Shown here: one piece after another, positions 16,466-25,924 of the stretch
How positions within the stretch are numbered: the first letter of the stretch is position 1
Layout of the letters: every line of letters begins with the position of its first letter
Origin: Pedobacter steynii
GTDB taxonomy: Bacteria > Bacteroidota > Bacteroidia > Sphingobacteriales > Sphingobacteriaceae
Assembly: GCF_001721645.1 (NCBI RefSeq)
Contig: NZ_CP017141.1
Coordinates: forward strand, 3,100,001-3,164,000
Direction of reading: 5' to 3'
Length of the DNA: 64,000 nt
Program-made: the position numbers and the translations under genes
Notes under the pieces: model-generated
What the model was told of the DNA's origin: nothing
Seen by the model: only the letters and a program-made list of their open reading frames with translations
The model's database searches: none

Positions 16466-17566
16466 ATGAAGAGAGTTTTCCTGAAAATCGCCAGCGCTTT
16501 CATCTGCCTGCTCCTTTTTGGAACATGGACCGTAAAATCACAAACCATTCATCTGGAAGCACTGGATGCCTATTGGAAAATCGCAGCGCACTTAAAGCAG
16601 GGAGATACCCTGTCCAGGCAGGAATGGAAGCAATTTCTGGACCTGGATGGAAACAAACAATACGTCCAAAGCAAAGGTTTCGATGAACGTTTTATAGAAA
16701 ACTACCGTCTGGCCATGCAGATCGCTTATATGCCCCAGAATCTGGAAAAGGTGCAAAAGATGCTGGAAAGAAAATTTGACCATTGGCTGGTATACAGAGT
16801 ACATCAGTATAAAGTACATGAGCAGGAATTAAAATCTTATGCCATGCGTCTTAAAACGCCTGCCTATCTGGATAGTGTGTATAAGAATGCCTGGAATTGG
16901 CTTCCGGAGCGGTTACATTTTAAAAAAACTGTTGATATTTATTTTATTGGTATTGACAACGACGTGTCGGTTCAGAAAGGCGCAGTTGTTTTTACAGCCT
17001 GGTCTGCTTATGTTCAGGATCATTTAAAGTATGGCAGTAAAGCAGGACATGAGATGCATCATATCTTACGTGGGGCTTTCAGCACAGCTAAGGTTAATCC
17101 GGCTGATGAAGGTTTGCTGTATGCATTAAATGCAATGCTGAATGAGGGAACAGCAGATATGATCGATAAAAAATACCTGCTTGACCATTTACAGGAATTG
17201 CCGGATGAATATCAGTCTGACTGCTTTTTATTGTCGGGTTCAGCACAAATTATCGGACAAATTGATTCCTGCATTCAGGTAATGGCGGAATCCGGAGCTG
17301 AAAAATTCAATACGGTTGAACAGTACCAGAAACTATTGAAATATAGCAATGGACATAATCCTGGTTACTTTATGGCAGAGGTCATTACCCGAAATGGTTT
17401 TAAAGAAGAGCTGCTGGAAAATATCCAAAACCCCTTCTATTTCCTTAGATTGTATGATAAGGCAGCAAAAAAAGACAAGCAGCATCCGGTTCAGTTTTCT
17501 GAACTGAGCATGAACTATTGCCTGGCTTTAGAAGCCAGACTTAATCTTCATCAACCACAACGCTAA
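16466..17566 (+). CDS. Secreted HExxH zinc peptidase (DUF5700-like)
   Basis: A 366-aa exported protein with signal peptide MKRVFLKIASAFICLLLFG, cleaved near VKSQ. The zinc-binding motif is GHEMHHILRG (HExxH), and a downstream NEGTADMIDKK gives a plausible third ligand (Glu), as in gluzincins. It looks like the Bacteroidota family of putative Zn-dependent proteases (DUF5700). The start was chosen at ATG 16466 because it gives a clean signal peptide and lies downstream of the predicted -7 element. The shared operator links it to the LanB island, so it may mature the peptide outside the cytoplasm, though its substrate is unknown. Two DnaA-box-like 9-mers lie in its leader. Its last 26 nt overlap the convergent gene at 17541-17972. 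Confidence 0.8.
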   Translation: MKRVFLKIASAFICLLLFGTWTVKSQTIHLEALDAYWKIAAHLKQGDTLSRQEWKQFLDLDGNKQYVQSKGFDERFIENYRLAMQIAYMPQNLEKVQKMLERKFDHWLVYRVHQYKVHEQELKSYAMRLKTPAYLDSVYKNAWNWLPERLHFKKTVDIYFIGIDNDVSVQKGAVVFTAWSAYVQDHLKYGSKAGHEMHHILRGAFSTAKVNPADEGLLYALNAMLNEGTADMIDKKYLLDHLQELPDEYQSDCFLLSGSAQIIGQIDSCIQVMAESGAEKFNTVEQYQKLLKYSNGHNPGYFMAEVITRNGFKEELLENIQNPFYFLRLYDKAAKKDKQHPVQFSELSMNYCLALEARLNLHQPQR

Positions 17567-17972
17567 TGGTTTTATCGAGCTTGATGGTGTGTACAACTTT
17601 CGTTTTCTCACTATATACCACCACTCTTGTTTCATCCAGATATTGTACCAGGCGATAAGGAGAGGACAGCTGAACATACCTCCATTGTGTGTAGAATTGT
17701 TCTGAAAGCACTTTTTCCTGTGGCAGGTAGGTGATCACGATTTCAATATCCGTAACAAGGTCAATAAAAAAATACTCATTGGTTTTCAATATTTTTTGTG
17801 CGGAAGGAGATTGCTTAAATTCTGCGATTGCAATTTCCCTTAAAGCGCCGGAAGGCTGGCTCGGATTTTTATTGATCACATCCACAATCAGGTTGTTGAC
17901 TTCATTCTTCGTGGCCAGAAACTTTCCGTTTCCCGTTTTGGTGATTTTAAAAAATATTTTAAGCGGCTTCAT
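17541..17972 (-). CDS. Hypothetical protein, 143 aa
   Basis: I do not recognise this protein. From ATG 17972 it reads MKPLKIFFKITKTGNGKF and has no signal peptide or membrane helix. It is mixed alpha/beta in composition with a charged C-terminus (VVVDED). A longer frame reaches back to 18137, but its extra 55 residues contain a low-complexity hydrophobic stretch and would run into the sucD promoter, so the internal Met is preferred. It converges on and overlaps the peptidase gene by 26 nt. Confidence 0.6.
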   Translation of the reverse strand: MKPLKIFFKITKTGNGKFLATKNEVNNLIVDVINKNPSQPSGALREIAIAEFKQSPSAQKILKTNEYFFIDLVTDIEIVITYLPQEKVLSEQFYTQWRYVQLSSPYRLVQYLDETRVVVYSEKTKVVHTIKLDKTISVVVDED

Positions 17973-18119
17973 TGCATGTGTTTTAATTCCTGCAAAGAAA
18001 GAAGTATTTGTCTTTTTACACGAAAATAATTCTTTAAATCCTGGAGATACGGGCCTGAAGATCGATTGATTGTGATTTAAAAATAAATAAAATGCGATTG
18101 TAATAAAAATGGTAATGCA

Positions 18120-18151
18120 TTTGACAATCCATTTCAATTAGCTTAGATTTG
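18120..18151 (+). promoter_or_regulatory. Bacteroidota-type promoter for sucD
   Basis: TTTG (18120-18123), 20 bp, then TAGATTTG (18144-18151), matching the -33 TTTG / -7 TAnnTTTG consensus of this phylum. It ends 19 nt before the sucD ATG. Confidence 0.65.
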
Positions 18152-18170
18152 CACAAAAAAAAATAGATAC

Positions 18171-19043
18171 ATGAGTGTTTTAGTAAATAAGGATTCAAAA
18201 GTTATTGTTCAGGGTTTTACTGGAAATGAGGGTACTTATCATGCCTCTCAAATGATAGATTACGGAACTAACGTTGTTGGTGGTGTAACGCCAGGCAAAG
18301 GTGGCCAAACTCATTTAGACAGGCCCGTATTTAATACGGTAAAAGATGCGGTTGATAAAGCCGGTGCCAATGTATCTATCATATTCGTTCCGCCAGCTTT
18401 TGCTGCAGATGCCATTATGGAAGCTGCTGAAGCAGGAATTAAAGTTATTGTTTGTATTACTGAGGGTATCCCTACAAAGGATATGATTCAGGTTAAAGAA
18501 TATATTTCTGACAGAGACTGCCGTTTAATCGGTCCGAACTGCCCGGGTATCATCACTGCTGATGAAGCTAAAATCGGTATTATGCCAGGTTTTATTTTCA
18601 AAAAAGGTACAGTAGGTGTGGTATCTAAATCAGGTACCTTAACTTATGAAGCAGTTGATCAGGTGGTTAAAGCTGGGTTAGGAATTACTACGGCTATCGG
18701 TATCGGTGGTGACCCAATCATTGGAACAACTACTAAAGAAGCGGTTGAATTGTTAATGAACGATCCTGAAACTGAAGGTATCATCATGATTGGTGAGATC
18801 GGTGGTGGTATGGAAGCTGAAGCTGCGCTTTGGATCAAAGAACATGGTACTAAGCCTGTTGTAGGATTCATAGCCGGACAAACTGCGCCTCCGGGACGTA
18901 GAATGGGGCATGCTGGTGCAATCGTTGGTGGTGCTGATGATACTGCTGCAGCAAAAATGAAAATTATGGCTGAATGCGGTATCCGTGTAGTAGAAAGTCC
19001 TGCTGAAATCGGTGAAGCAATGGCTGAACTATTGAAGAAATAA
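18171..19043 (+). CDS. sucD: Succinate-CoA ligase (ADP-forming) subunit alpha
   Basis: A 290-aa TCA-cycle enzyme subunit that converts succinyl-CoA to succinate with formation of ATP or GTP. The CoA-binding N-terminal Rossmann domain carries [15 protein letters not shown] and [12 protein letters not shown]. The ligase domain has the phospho-histidine loop [13 protein letters not shown]. Length is normal. The beta subunit gene (sucC) is not next to it in this window, so the two subunits are encoded apart. It has its own promoter and a terminator. Confidence 0.97.
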   Translation: MSVLVNKDSKVIVQGFTGNEGTYHASQMIDYGTNVVGGVTPGKGGQTHLDRPVFNTVKDAVDKAGANVSIIFVPPAFAADAIMEAAEAGIKVIVCITEGIPTKDMIQVKEYISDRDCRLIGPNCPGIITADEAKIGIMPGFIFKKGTVGVVSKSGTLTYEAVDQVVKAGLGITTAIGIGGDPIIGTTTKEAVELLMNDPETEGIIMIGEIGGGMEAEAALWIKEHGTKPVVGFIAGQTAPPGRRMGHAGAIVGGADDTAAAKMKIMAECGIRVVESPAEIGEAMAELLKK

Positions 19044-19064
19044 GAAGATCTTCTTGTATAAATC

Positions 19065-19099
19065 AAAAGCTCTGGTGAATTTTCATCGGAGCTTTTTTT
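19065..19099 (+). terminator. Rho-independent terminator after sucD
   Basis: AAAAGCTC is followed by an imperfect stem and GGAGCTTTTTTT. It lies about 20 nt past the sucD stop and ends in a T run. Confidence 0.75.
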
Positions 19100-19186
19100 A
19101 TGGAATAAGGATGACCAAATTATGGCAGAACAGGAAAACTATAAAAATACTTTAGCCGTATATTGTATAAAATAAAGGAGGCACAC

Positions 19187-19666
19187 ATGAAGACCCTGAT
19201 CAATAAAACATTTATACTGGCAGGTTTGTTAATCTTAACCAGCCTGACCGCTTGCGCCCAGAAACAAAAAAAAGAAGATTCAAAAAAAACAACCAGGAAT
19301 ATGGAGTGGAATAAATTAACAAAAGAAGAAGAGGATGTGATTGTACGTAAGGGTACGGAATATCCAGGGACAGGAAAGCTGTTGAATAACAAGGAAAAAG
19401 GCACCTATATCTGCAGACGTTGTAATGCACCATTATATCGTTCTGAATCCAAATTTGAGTCGGAATGTGGCTGGCCGAGTTTTGATGATGAAATTAAAGG
19501 TGCGGTAGAGAGAATTGCAGATGCAGACGGCATGCGTACGGAGATTGTATGTGCAAATTGTAAGGCGCATCTCGGACACGTATTTATCGGGGAGGGATTT
19601 ACTGCTAAAAATACCAGGAACTGCGTGAACTCTATCTCCATGAGTTTTGTGCCAGATAAGAAATAG
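19187..19666 (+). CDS. msrB: Peptide-methionine (R)-S-oxide reductase, exported lipoprotein
   Basis: A 159-aa MsrB that reduces methionine-R-sulfoxide in oxidised proteins. The lipobox LTSLTACAQ places it in the envelope. Two CxxC zinc pairs (CRRCNAP and CANCKAH) and the catalytic RNCVNS Cys are present, with the fold signatures ECGWPSF and LGHVF. The start was set at ATG 19187 because a strong AAGGAGG lies 5 nt upstream and the signal peptide begins there. The upstream TTG at 19163 is unlikely. Confidence 0.95.
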   Translation: MKTLINKTFILAGLLILTSLTACAQKQKKEDSKKTTRNMEWNKLTKEEEDVIVRKGTEYPGTGKLLNNKEKGTYICRRCNAPLYRSESKFESECGWPSFDDEIKGAVERIADADGMRTEIVCANCKAHLGHVFIGEGFTAKNTRNCVNSISMSFVPDKK

Positions 19667-19691
19667 TTTATTTTATAATGATATTGCTATG

Positions 19692-19722
19692 ATGCCCGAT
19701 GATAAACTGTCGGGCATTTCTT
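19692..19722 (+). terminator. Hairpin after msrB
   Basis: ATGCCCGA (19692-19699) pairs with TCGGGCAT (19710-19717), followed by TTCTTG. It separates msrB from the RlpA-like gene. Confidence 0.6.
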
Positions 19723-19775
19723 GTTTATCAGGGAGGAGTTTGCTTATGTTTGTCCCTTCACCAACAATTATAAAT

Positions 19776-20174
19776 ATGAAGTACTGTTTATTTTTATGTT
19801 TGATGTTGTCTTTCGCGGGCATCTCTGCCCGGGAAAATTTCAGGAAGCAAGAGACAGAAGCAGACTCCACTGTTCGTACAAAAACTGGATATGCTACTTA
19901 TTATGCCCGGAAATTTGAAGGACGCAAAACAAGCAGCGGTGTAAGGTACCGTGCAAATAAAATGACTGCAGCACATTTATCATTACCCTTTGGAACCATT
20001 GTCACGGTAACCAATCTATCCAACGGTAAATCTGTTGATGTGAAGGTAAACGACAGAGGTCCGCACAGTAAAAAATACATCATCGATCTTTCCGCCGGCG
20101 CAGCGAAAAAACTGGGCTTCTTCAGGATGGGACATTCAAAGGTAGAGATCAGCTACCAGCTCCACAGAGAATAG
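19776..20174 (+). CDS. RlpA-like septal ring lytic transglycosylase family protein
   Basis: A 132-aa secreted protein with signal peptide MKYCLFLCLMLSFAGISA. A double-psi beta-barrel follows, with the family landmarks GYATYYARKFEGRKTSSG, LPFGTIVTVTNL, VNDRGPH and IDLSAGAAKKLG. RlpA proteins act on peptidoglycan glycan strands. This short form lacks the SPOR domain, so septal targeting is not implied. ATG 19776 was chosen because it starts the signal peptide. An upstream in-frame extension would overlap msrB and its terminator. Confidence 0.88.
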   Translation: MKYCLFLCLMLSFAGISARENFRKQETEADSTVRTKTGYATYYARKFEGRKTSSGVRYRANKMTAAHLSLPFGTIVTVTNLSNGKSVDVKVNDRGPHSKKYIIDLSAGAAKKLGFFRMGHSKVEISYQLHRE

Positions 20175-20552
20175 CTTTTTAACTTTAAATCGTCTATAGT
20201 CAGTTTCTTTATATTTATTAACATTACTGCCAAAGTACTGGAATTGAAAAAAAGAAATAAATACCAATTTTCAAGGTAACTGATGTGTCAAATTCCGTCC
20301 TGCGTGTTGATAAATATGACCGCTTGTTAACAACTTATGTACACGAATCAAGGTCTCAGACTTTATATTTGTTATTACAAAGTTCTTTAATAAATCACAT
20401 CCAGATTTTTAGTTAAAGGTTTAATATTTAGTTGCTTAAGGTTGTTATAAGATTTCATTTCTTTTCCTCTTTTTACGACTAAGTATGGATTGCACGGCTG
20501 CTGGAATTTTTAAAGGCTTTTCAATTATCCTATACATTTACCAATTAAAAAG
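20175..20552. other. 378-bp gene-free region before nrdB
   Basis: No credible gene is seen here. It holds TATATTTG (20364-20371), a good -7 match about 180 nt before the nrdB start, implying a long leader. I see no clear -33 partner and no recognisable NrdR-box pair. Confidence 0.5.
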
Positions 20553-21533
20553 ATGCTTATGCAAGAAGAAGAAGTATTATTAAAAGAAAACAAAGATCGT
20601 TTTGTTCTTTTGCCGATTAAATACCCTGAAATCTGGGAAATGTATAAGAAGAGTGAAGCAAGTTTTTGGACAGCAGAAGAAATCGATCTTTCGGATGATC
20701 AGAAACATTGGGACAATCTTAATGATGGTGAAAGACACTTTATTTCTCACATTTTAGCTTTCTTCTCTGCCAGTGACGGAATTGTAAATGAAAACCTTGC
20801 GGTGAACTTTATGAGTGAAGTTCAGCTTCCGGAAGCACGTTGTTTCTACGGTTTTCAAATCATGATGGAAAATATCCATTCTGAGACTTATGCCTTACTG
20901 ATTGATACCTATATCAAAGATCCTGATGAAAAAGACAGGTTATTCCATGCCATAGAAACGGTTCCTTGTGTAAAAAGGAAAGCGGAATGGGCATTGCGCT
21001 GGATTGACAACGGCAATTTTGCAGAACGTCTGGTTGCTTTTGCTGCGGTAGAAGGAATATTTTTCAGCGGTAGTTTCTGCTCGATTTTCTGGTTGAAGAA
21101 ACGTGGATTAATGCCAGGCTTAACTTTTAGTAATGAGCTGATTTCCAGAGATGAGGGGTCGCACTGCGAATTTGCCTGTCTGTTGTACGGCATGCTTAAA
21201 AACAAGCTGAGTGAAGAGCAGGTTCATGGCATCATCCGCGACGCAGTTGAAATCGAGAAAGAATTTGTGACTGATGCACTGCCGGTAGCACTGATCGGAA
21301 TGAATGCTAAACTGATGTCTCAGTACATTGAGTTTGTGGCCGACAGGTGGTTACAGGAATTGGGTTATACCAAAATATATAATGCGACAAATCCGTTTGA
21401 TTTTATGGAGATGATCTCTCTTCAGGGCAAAACCAACTTCTTTGAGAAAAGAGTAGGTGATTACCAGAAGAGCGGCGTGCTGACTTCAACAGAAGATAAA
21501 GCGGCAGCGTTCTCTTTAGATGACGACTTTTAA
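20553..21533 (+). CDS. nrdB: Ribonucleoside-diphosphate reductase subunit beta (class Ia)
   Basis: A 326-aa R2 subunit that holds the diiron-tyrosyl radical cofactor for deoxyribonucleotide synthesis. Landmarks are [28 protein letters not shown], the radical-Tyr helix [16 protein letters not shown] and FACLLYGM with iron-ligand Glu/His. It resembles eukaryote-like R2 proteins in the IHSETY motif. It lies 73 nt upstream of nrdA on the same strand, so the two form an operon. Met3 is an alternative start. Confidence 0.97.
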   Translation: MLMQEEEVLLKENKDRFVLLPIKYPEIWEMYKKSEASFWTAEEIDLSDDQKHWDNLNDGERHFISHILAFFSASDGIVNENLAVNFMSEVQLPEARCFYGFQIMMENIHSETYALLIDTYIKDPDEKDRLFHAIETVPCVKRKAEWALRWIDNGNFAERLVAFAAVEGIFFSGSFCSIFWLKKRGLMPGLTFSNELISRDEGSHCEFACLLYGMLKNKLSEEQVHGIIRDAVEIEKEFVTDALPVALIGMNAKLMSQYIEFVADRWLQELGYTKIYNATNPFDFMEMISLQGKTNFFEKRVGDYQKSGVLTSTEDKAAAFSLDDDF

Positions 21534-21606
21534 ATAATTAAAAATTTGGTGCCGATGCCGGCTTGCTCATCACAATCCGATATGCGCCTTTAAATACCTG
21601 AAAAAT

Positions 21607-23985
21607 ATGTTTGTAATAAAAAGAGATGGCCGTAAAGAAGCGGTAAGGTTCGATAAGATCACCGCTCGTATCGAAAAATTATGTTATGGCTTTAACGCCG
21701 AACTGGTTGATCCGATCGATGTTGCCAAAAAGGTGATTGAAGGTTTGTATGATGGGGTAACTACCTCAGAATTGGACAATCTTGCCGCGGAAACTGCAGC
21801 TTCTTTAACTACCAAGCATCCGGACTATGCATTGCTGGCTTCCCGGATTGCGGTTTCCAACCTACATAAAAACACTACTAAATCGTTCTCAAAAACGATG
21901 GAAATGTTATACCTGTATGTGGATTCGAAAACGGATAAAAACGCTTCATTGATCGCTGACGATGTATGGGAAGTGATTAAAGAAAACGCGGATATTCTGG
22001 ACAGTACTATTATTTACGACAGGGATTTTGGGTTTGATTACTTCGGTTTCAAAACACTGGAAAAATCGTACCTGTTGAAAATTGAAGGTCAGATTGTAGA
22101 ACGTCCTCAGCATTTATTTATGCGGGTTTCTGTAGGTATCCACAAAGGAGATATTGACAGTGTGATCAAAACTTACAACCTGATGAGCGAGCGTTGGTTT
22201 ACACATGCTACCCCAACCTTATTTAATGCAGCGACTCCTAAGCCTCAAATGTCGTCTTGTTTCCTATTGACGATGCAGGACGATAGTATTGAAGGAATTT
22301 ATGATACTTTAAAACAAACTGCAAAGATCTCACAAAGTGCAGGTGGTATCGGATTAAGCATTCACAATATCCGTGCAACAGGTTCTTATATTGGTGGCAC
22401 CAATGGAACAAGTAACGGTATTGTTCCAATGTTAAAAGTATTCAATGATACTGCGCGTTATGTAGATCAGGGTGGAGGTAAACGTAAAGGTGCCTTTGCA
22501 ATTTACTTAGAGCCTTGGCATGCAGATGTATTGAGTTTCCTTGACCTGCGTAAAAACCACGGTAAGGAAGAACTTCGTGCCCGTGATTTATTCTATGCAC
22601 TTTGGGTGTGCGATTTGTTCATGAAACGCGTAGAAGCAAACGAAGACTGGAGTTTATTCTGTCCACATGAAGCACCGGGATTAGCGGATTGTTTCGGTGA
22701 GGAGTTTGAAACTTTATATGAGCGTTACGAAAAAGAAGGAAGAGCGCGTAAAACGATCAAAGCTCAGGAATTATGGTTCGCCATCCTGGATTCACAGATT
22801 GAAACGGGTACACCTTATTTGTTGTATAAAGATGCTGCCAACAGCAAATCAAACCAGCAAAACCTGGGTACCATCAAAAGTTCCAACCTTTGTACTGAGA
22901 TCATAGAGTATACTTCTAAAGATGAAGTTGCGGTATGTAACTTAGCTTCGCTGGCCTTACCAAGATATGTAATCAATGGTGAGTTTGATCACCAGAAATT
23001 ATATGATGTAACTTATCAGGCTACTTTAAACCTGAATAAAATCATCGATTATAACTATTACCCTGTTGAAGAAGCCAGAAATTCCAATATGCGTCACAGA
23101 CCAGTTGGTTTAGGTGTGCAGGGATTGGCGGATGCCTTTATCCTGATGCGTTTGCCTTTCGAAAGTGAAGGTGCACGTGAACTGAATAAAGAGATCTTTG
23201 AAACGATCTATTTCGCAGCAATGACTGCTTCACATGACCTTGCGGTAATCAATGGCCCTTACGAAACTTTTAAAGGTTCTCCTTTATCGAAAGGTAAGTT
23301 CCAGTTTGACCTTTGGAATGTAACACCAAGCAGTGGCCGTTGGGATTGGGAAGATCTACGTAAGAAGGTAGTAAAAGACGGTGTTTATAACTCTCTTTTA
23401 GTTGCGCCAATGCCAACAGCATCTACTTCGCAGATTTTGGGTAACAATGAGTGCTTTGAGCCTTATACTTCTAATATCTACACCAGAAGGGTATTGAGCG
23501 GAGAGTTCATTGTGGTAAACAAACACTTGTTGAAAGATCTTGTTGCTTTAGGTCTTTGGACTCCGGCAATGAAAGACAGGATCATTTTAGCGAATGGTTC
23601 TATCCAGGATATCGCTGAAATTCCTGATTATATTAAAGAGTTGTATAAAACAGTTTGGGAAATTAAAATGCGTAGCATTATTGATATGGCAGCCGACAGA
23701 GGTGCTTATATCTGCCAGTCGCAATCTCTGAATTTGTTCATTAATGCACCGAATACTTCGAAACTAACTTCAATGCATTTCTACGCATGGAAGAAAGGAT
23801 TGAAAACCGGTATGTATTACCTACGTACACAAGCAGCTTCTCAGGCAGTTAAATTTACCGTAGAAAATCAGGCTGGTAAAAACATGGAGCCGGTAATTCC
23901 GGAACATATAGATCAGGTAGTGGAAGAAATCACTGATGGTCCGGTTTGTTCAATGGAAGAAGGCTGTATCAGCTGTTCAGGTTAA
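21607..23985 (+). CDS. nrdA: Ribonucleoside-diphosphate reductase subunit alpha (class Ia)
   Basis: A 792-aa catalytic R1 subunit. The N-terminal ATP-cone (about residues 1-90, opening [18 protein letters not shown]) gives allosteric on/off control by ATP/dATP. Active-site segments are [11 protein letters not shown], the NLCTEI loop with the thiyl-radical Cys, VAVCNLAS with the second redox Cys, and [19 protein letters not shown]-terminal Cys pair (EGCISCSG) can deliver electrons from thioredoxin or glutaredoxin. It is followed by a terminator and a DnaA-box-rich region. Confidence 0.97.
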   Translation: MFVIKRDGRKEAVRFDKITARIEKLCYGFNAELVDPIDVAKKVIEGLYDGVTTSELDNLAAETAASLTTKHPDYALLASRIAVSNLHKNTTKSFSKTMEMLYLYVDSKTDKNASLIADDVWEVIKENADILDSTIIYDRDFGFDYFGFKTLEKSYLLKIEGQIVERPQHLFMRVSVGIHKGDIDSVIKTYNLMSERWFTHATPTLFNAATPKPQMSSCFLLTMQDDSIEGIYDTLKQTAKISQSAGGIGLSIHNIRATGSYIGGTNGTSNGIVPMLKVFNDTARYVDQGGGKRKGAFAIYLEPWHADVLSFLDLRKNHGKEELRARDLFYALWVCDLFMKRVEANEDWSLFCPHEAPGLADCFGEEFETLYERYEKEGRARKTIKAQELWFAILDSQIETGTPYLLYKDAANSKSNQQNLGTIKSSNLCTEIIEYTSKDEVAVCNLASLALPRYVINGEFDHQKLYDVTYQATLNLNKIIDYNYYPVEEARNSNMRHRPVGLGVQGLADAFILMRLPFESEGARELNKEIFETIYFAAMTASHDLAVINGPYETFKGSPLSKGKFQFDLWNVTPSSGRWDWEDLRKKVVKDGVYNSLLVAPMPTASTSQILGNNECFEPYTSNIYTRRVLSGEFIVVNKHLLKDLVALGLWTPAMKDRIILANGSIQDIAEIPDYIKELYKTVWEIKMRSIIDMAADRGAYICQSQSLNLFINAPNTSKLTSMHFYAWKKGLKTGMYYLRTQAASQAVKFTVENQAGKNMEPVIPEHIDQVVEEITDGPVCSMEEGCISCSG

Positions 23986-24008
23986 TTCCTTCAAACATTA
24001 ATATATAA

Positions 24009-24037
24009 GGGGCAGGATTTTATCTTGCCCCTTTTTT
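24009..24037 (+). terminator. Rho-independent terminator after nrdA
   Basis: GGGGCAGGA, a short loop, TCTTGCCCC, then TTTTTT. It lies about 23 nt past the nrdA stop codon. Confidence 0.85.
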
Positions 24038-24046
24038 GTATACGAG

Positions 24047-24768
24047 TTATCCACATTTCAAAATGCACTTGTGAACAGCTTATAAACATGCTGTTCCTTA
24101 TTTATACACCTGATAAGGTTGTTTTTCCACTCTTATCCACGGTTTTGAGGCGATTCCCAACAAGTTCTTAACGTATTCCCCACAGTTAAAATTGGGTTTC
24201 CCACAGAGTTATCCACATCTTATAAAAGAAGTACTTTTCAATTATTCACATGTTTTCCACCTGATCCTGACAGTTCCTCACAGTCTGGAAAAGTTGCTCA
24301 CAGGTTCCCCACAGACAGTATACGGGTTACCCACAGCTTACAAACATGCTATTCACAGCTTGTTCACAGTTTGTGAACAGGTTCCCCACAGAGTTATCAA
24401 CATCGATTTTATCTGTATATAAGTGTTTTATGATTTTTACTAACTTTTTTTGGCCTTAATTAGCTGTTTTTTTTCCCGAGGAAATCGGCGGAAAATTTTG
24501 AAAATATTGACTAAAGATGTGAATGTGGACTAATTGTGTATTTCGGTTTTGCTGATTCCGGAGAAAAACGGAGGTTGAAAAAAGGTCGTAAAACAGGGCC
24601 TGAATTTTTCAATTTTTGATTCTCCACAGTAGTTTTAAGTTCTCCACAGTTTATAAACAGCTTACAAACAACTTGCTCACAGGTTGTAAACAGGTTCCCC
24701 ACAGAGTTATCCACATCCCTTTTGCCTGAAAATAAGTACTTTGTCATATTTATTAACGCTTATCCACC
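24047..24768. other. Candidate replication origin: dense DnaA-box-like array
   Basis: This 814-bp gene-free region (23986-24799) contains three exact TTATCCACA boxes (24047, 24209, 24707). One-mismatch forms are at 24133, 24242, 24327, 24394 and 24760. Related TTCCCCACA or TTTCCCACA motifs are at 24176, 24197, 24305, 24382 and 24695. A composite of TT(C/T)CCCACA and a TTATC(C/A)ACA box, 12 bp apart, occurs three times (from 24197, 24382 and 24695). An AT-rich stretch at about 24403-24480 could be the unwinding element. All exact boxes have the same orientation. dnaA is not adjacent; in many Bacteroidota oriC is not next to dnaA. A DnaA-titration site is the alternative. Confidence 0.6.
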
Positions 24769-24784
24769 TTAATTCAGGATCTCG

Positions 24785-24792
24785 TATCTTTG
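24785..24792 (+). promoter_or_regulatory. -7 element before the CWC gene
   Basis: TATCTTTG ends 7 nt before the ATG at 24800, an exact match to TAnnTTTG. The transcript would be nearly leaderless. I see no clear -33 TTTG. Confidence 0.5.
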
Positions 24793-24799
24793 TAAAATA

Positions 24800-25003
24800 A
24801 TGGCCAAACACGAAATCATTCCCTGCGAGCGTTGCGGTACACCAATAGAGTGTAAGGCCAACTCCTACACCAAATGTCAGTGTAGTGTGGTTCAGCTTAA
24901 CCTTAATGAAGTGCAATACATCAGTGAGCTTTACGACGGTTGCCTGTGTGCAAAATGTTTATTTGAACTGCAGCAAGAGTATAAGGAGATGGTAGCCTCC
25001 TGA
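24800..25003 (+). CDS. Cysteine-rich CWC-family small protein
   Basis: A 67-aa protein with seven or more Cys in metal-binding-like pairs: CERCGTPIEC near the N-terminus, KCQCS in the middle and CLCAKCLFEL toward the C-terminus. This matches the small Cys_rich_CWC family, likely a zinc- or metal-binding protein of unknown function. It lies 45 nt upstream of aguB on the same strand. Confidence 0.8.
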   Translation: MAKHEIIPCERCGTPIECKANSYTKCQCSVVQLNLNEVQYISELYDGCLCAKCLFELQQEYKEMVAS

Positions 25004-25021
25004 AAAGAAATTATTTTCTGC

Positions 25022-25029
25022 TAACTTTG
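25022..25029 (+). promoter_or_regulatory. -7 element before aguB
   Basis: TAACTTTG lies 19 nt before the aguB ATG and matches TAnnTTTG exactly. No good -33 TTTG was found. Confidence 0.45.
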
Positions 25030-25048
25030 TCCCACAAAATTTCATAGA

Positions 25049-25924
25049 ATGGCTAAAGTACAGGTTGGATTGGTGCAGATGAGTTGCACCAGTAATAAAC
25101 AAGAGAATTTAGATAAGGCGATCGTTAAGATCAGAGAGATCGCTGCTATGGGCGCACAGGTTGTGTGCTTACAGGAACTATTTACTTCATTGTATTTCTG
25201 CGATGAAGAGAATTATGAGAACTTTAAACTGGCAGAATCTATTCCAGGCCCATCAACTGATGTGTTGTCAAAAGTAGCTGCTGAGCTGAATGTGGTCATT
25301 GTTGCGTCCTTATTTGAAAAAAGAGCAGAAGGCCTGTACCACAATACTACAGCGGTATTGGATGCTGACGGTGCTTACTTAGGTAAATATCGTAAGATGC
25401 ACATTCCTGATGACCCTGGTTTTTATGAAAAATTCTATTTCACTCCGGGTGATTTAGGCTATAAAGTATTTAAAACCAAATTTGCTAAAATAGGTGTTCT
25501 GATCTGCTGGGATCAGTGGTATCCTGAAGCAGCACGTTTAACTGCTTTGATGGGTGCAGACTTCCTGGTTTACCCGACTGCAATTGGCTGGGCAACTACG
25601 CAGGATGAAGCCACTAATGTGGAACAATATAATGCATGGCAAACCATTCAACGCTCTCATTCAATCGCCAACGGTGTTCCGGTAGTGAGCATCAACAGGG
25701 TAGGTGAAGAAGCCGGGGTAGCTTTCTGGGGAGGATCATTTGTATCTAATCCATTCGGAACGATATTGTATCAGGCAGACCATAATAAAGAAGAACTAAA
25801 AGTTGTTGAACTTGACTTGTCAAAATCTGACAGCTACAGGACACACTGGCCGTTTTTACGTGACAGACGCATTGACAGTTATTCACAAATCACCAAAAGA
25901 TATATAGATGACGAATCTATTTAA
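25049..25924 (+). CDS. aguB: N-carbamoylputrescine amidohydrolase
   Basis: A 291-aa nitrilase-superfamily enzyme that hydrolyses N-carbamoylputrescine to putrescine, CO2 and ammonia. The Glu-Lys-Cys triad is visible in LQELFTSLYF, KYRKMHIPDDPGFYEKFYF and VLICWDQWYPEAAR. The AguB assignment rather than a general nitrilase rests on the YRKMHIPDDP segment and the adjacent agmatine deiminase gene, which overlaps its 3' end by 17 nt. Together the two convert agmatine to putrescine. Confidence 0.95.
   Translation: MAKVQVGLVQMSCTSNKQENLDKAIVKIREIAAMGAQVVCLQELFTSLYFCDEENYENFKLAESIPGPSTDVLSKVAAELNVVIVASLFEKRAEGLYHNTTAVLDADGAYLGKYRKMHIPDDPGFYEKFYFTPGDLGYKVFKTKFAKIGVLICWDQWYPEAARLTALMGADFLVYPTAIGWATTQDEATNVEQYNAWQTIQRSHSIANGVPVVSINRVGEEAGVAFWGGSFVSNPFGTILYQADHNKEELKVVELDLSKSDSYRTHWPFLRDRRIDSYSQITKRYIDDESI

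Noticed and set aside
17973..18137. N-terminal extension of the 143-aa hypothetical protein by 55 residues.
   Set aside because: The extension overlaps the sucD promoter at 18120-18151 on the other strand and starts with a low-complexity hydrophobic stretch unlike the rest of the protein.
24192..24747. Two open frames of 76 and 78 codons inside the DnaA-box region.
   Set aside because: Their codons are made of the repeated TTATCCACA/CCCCACAG motifs and show no protein-like pattern.
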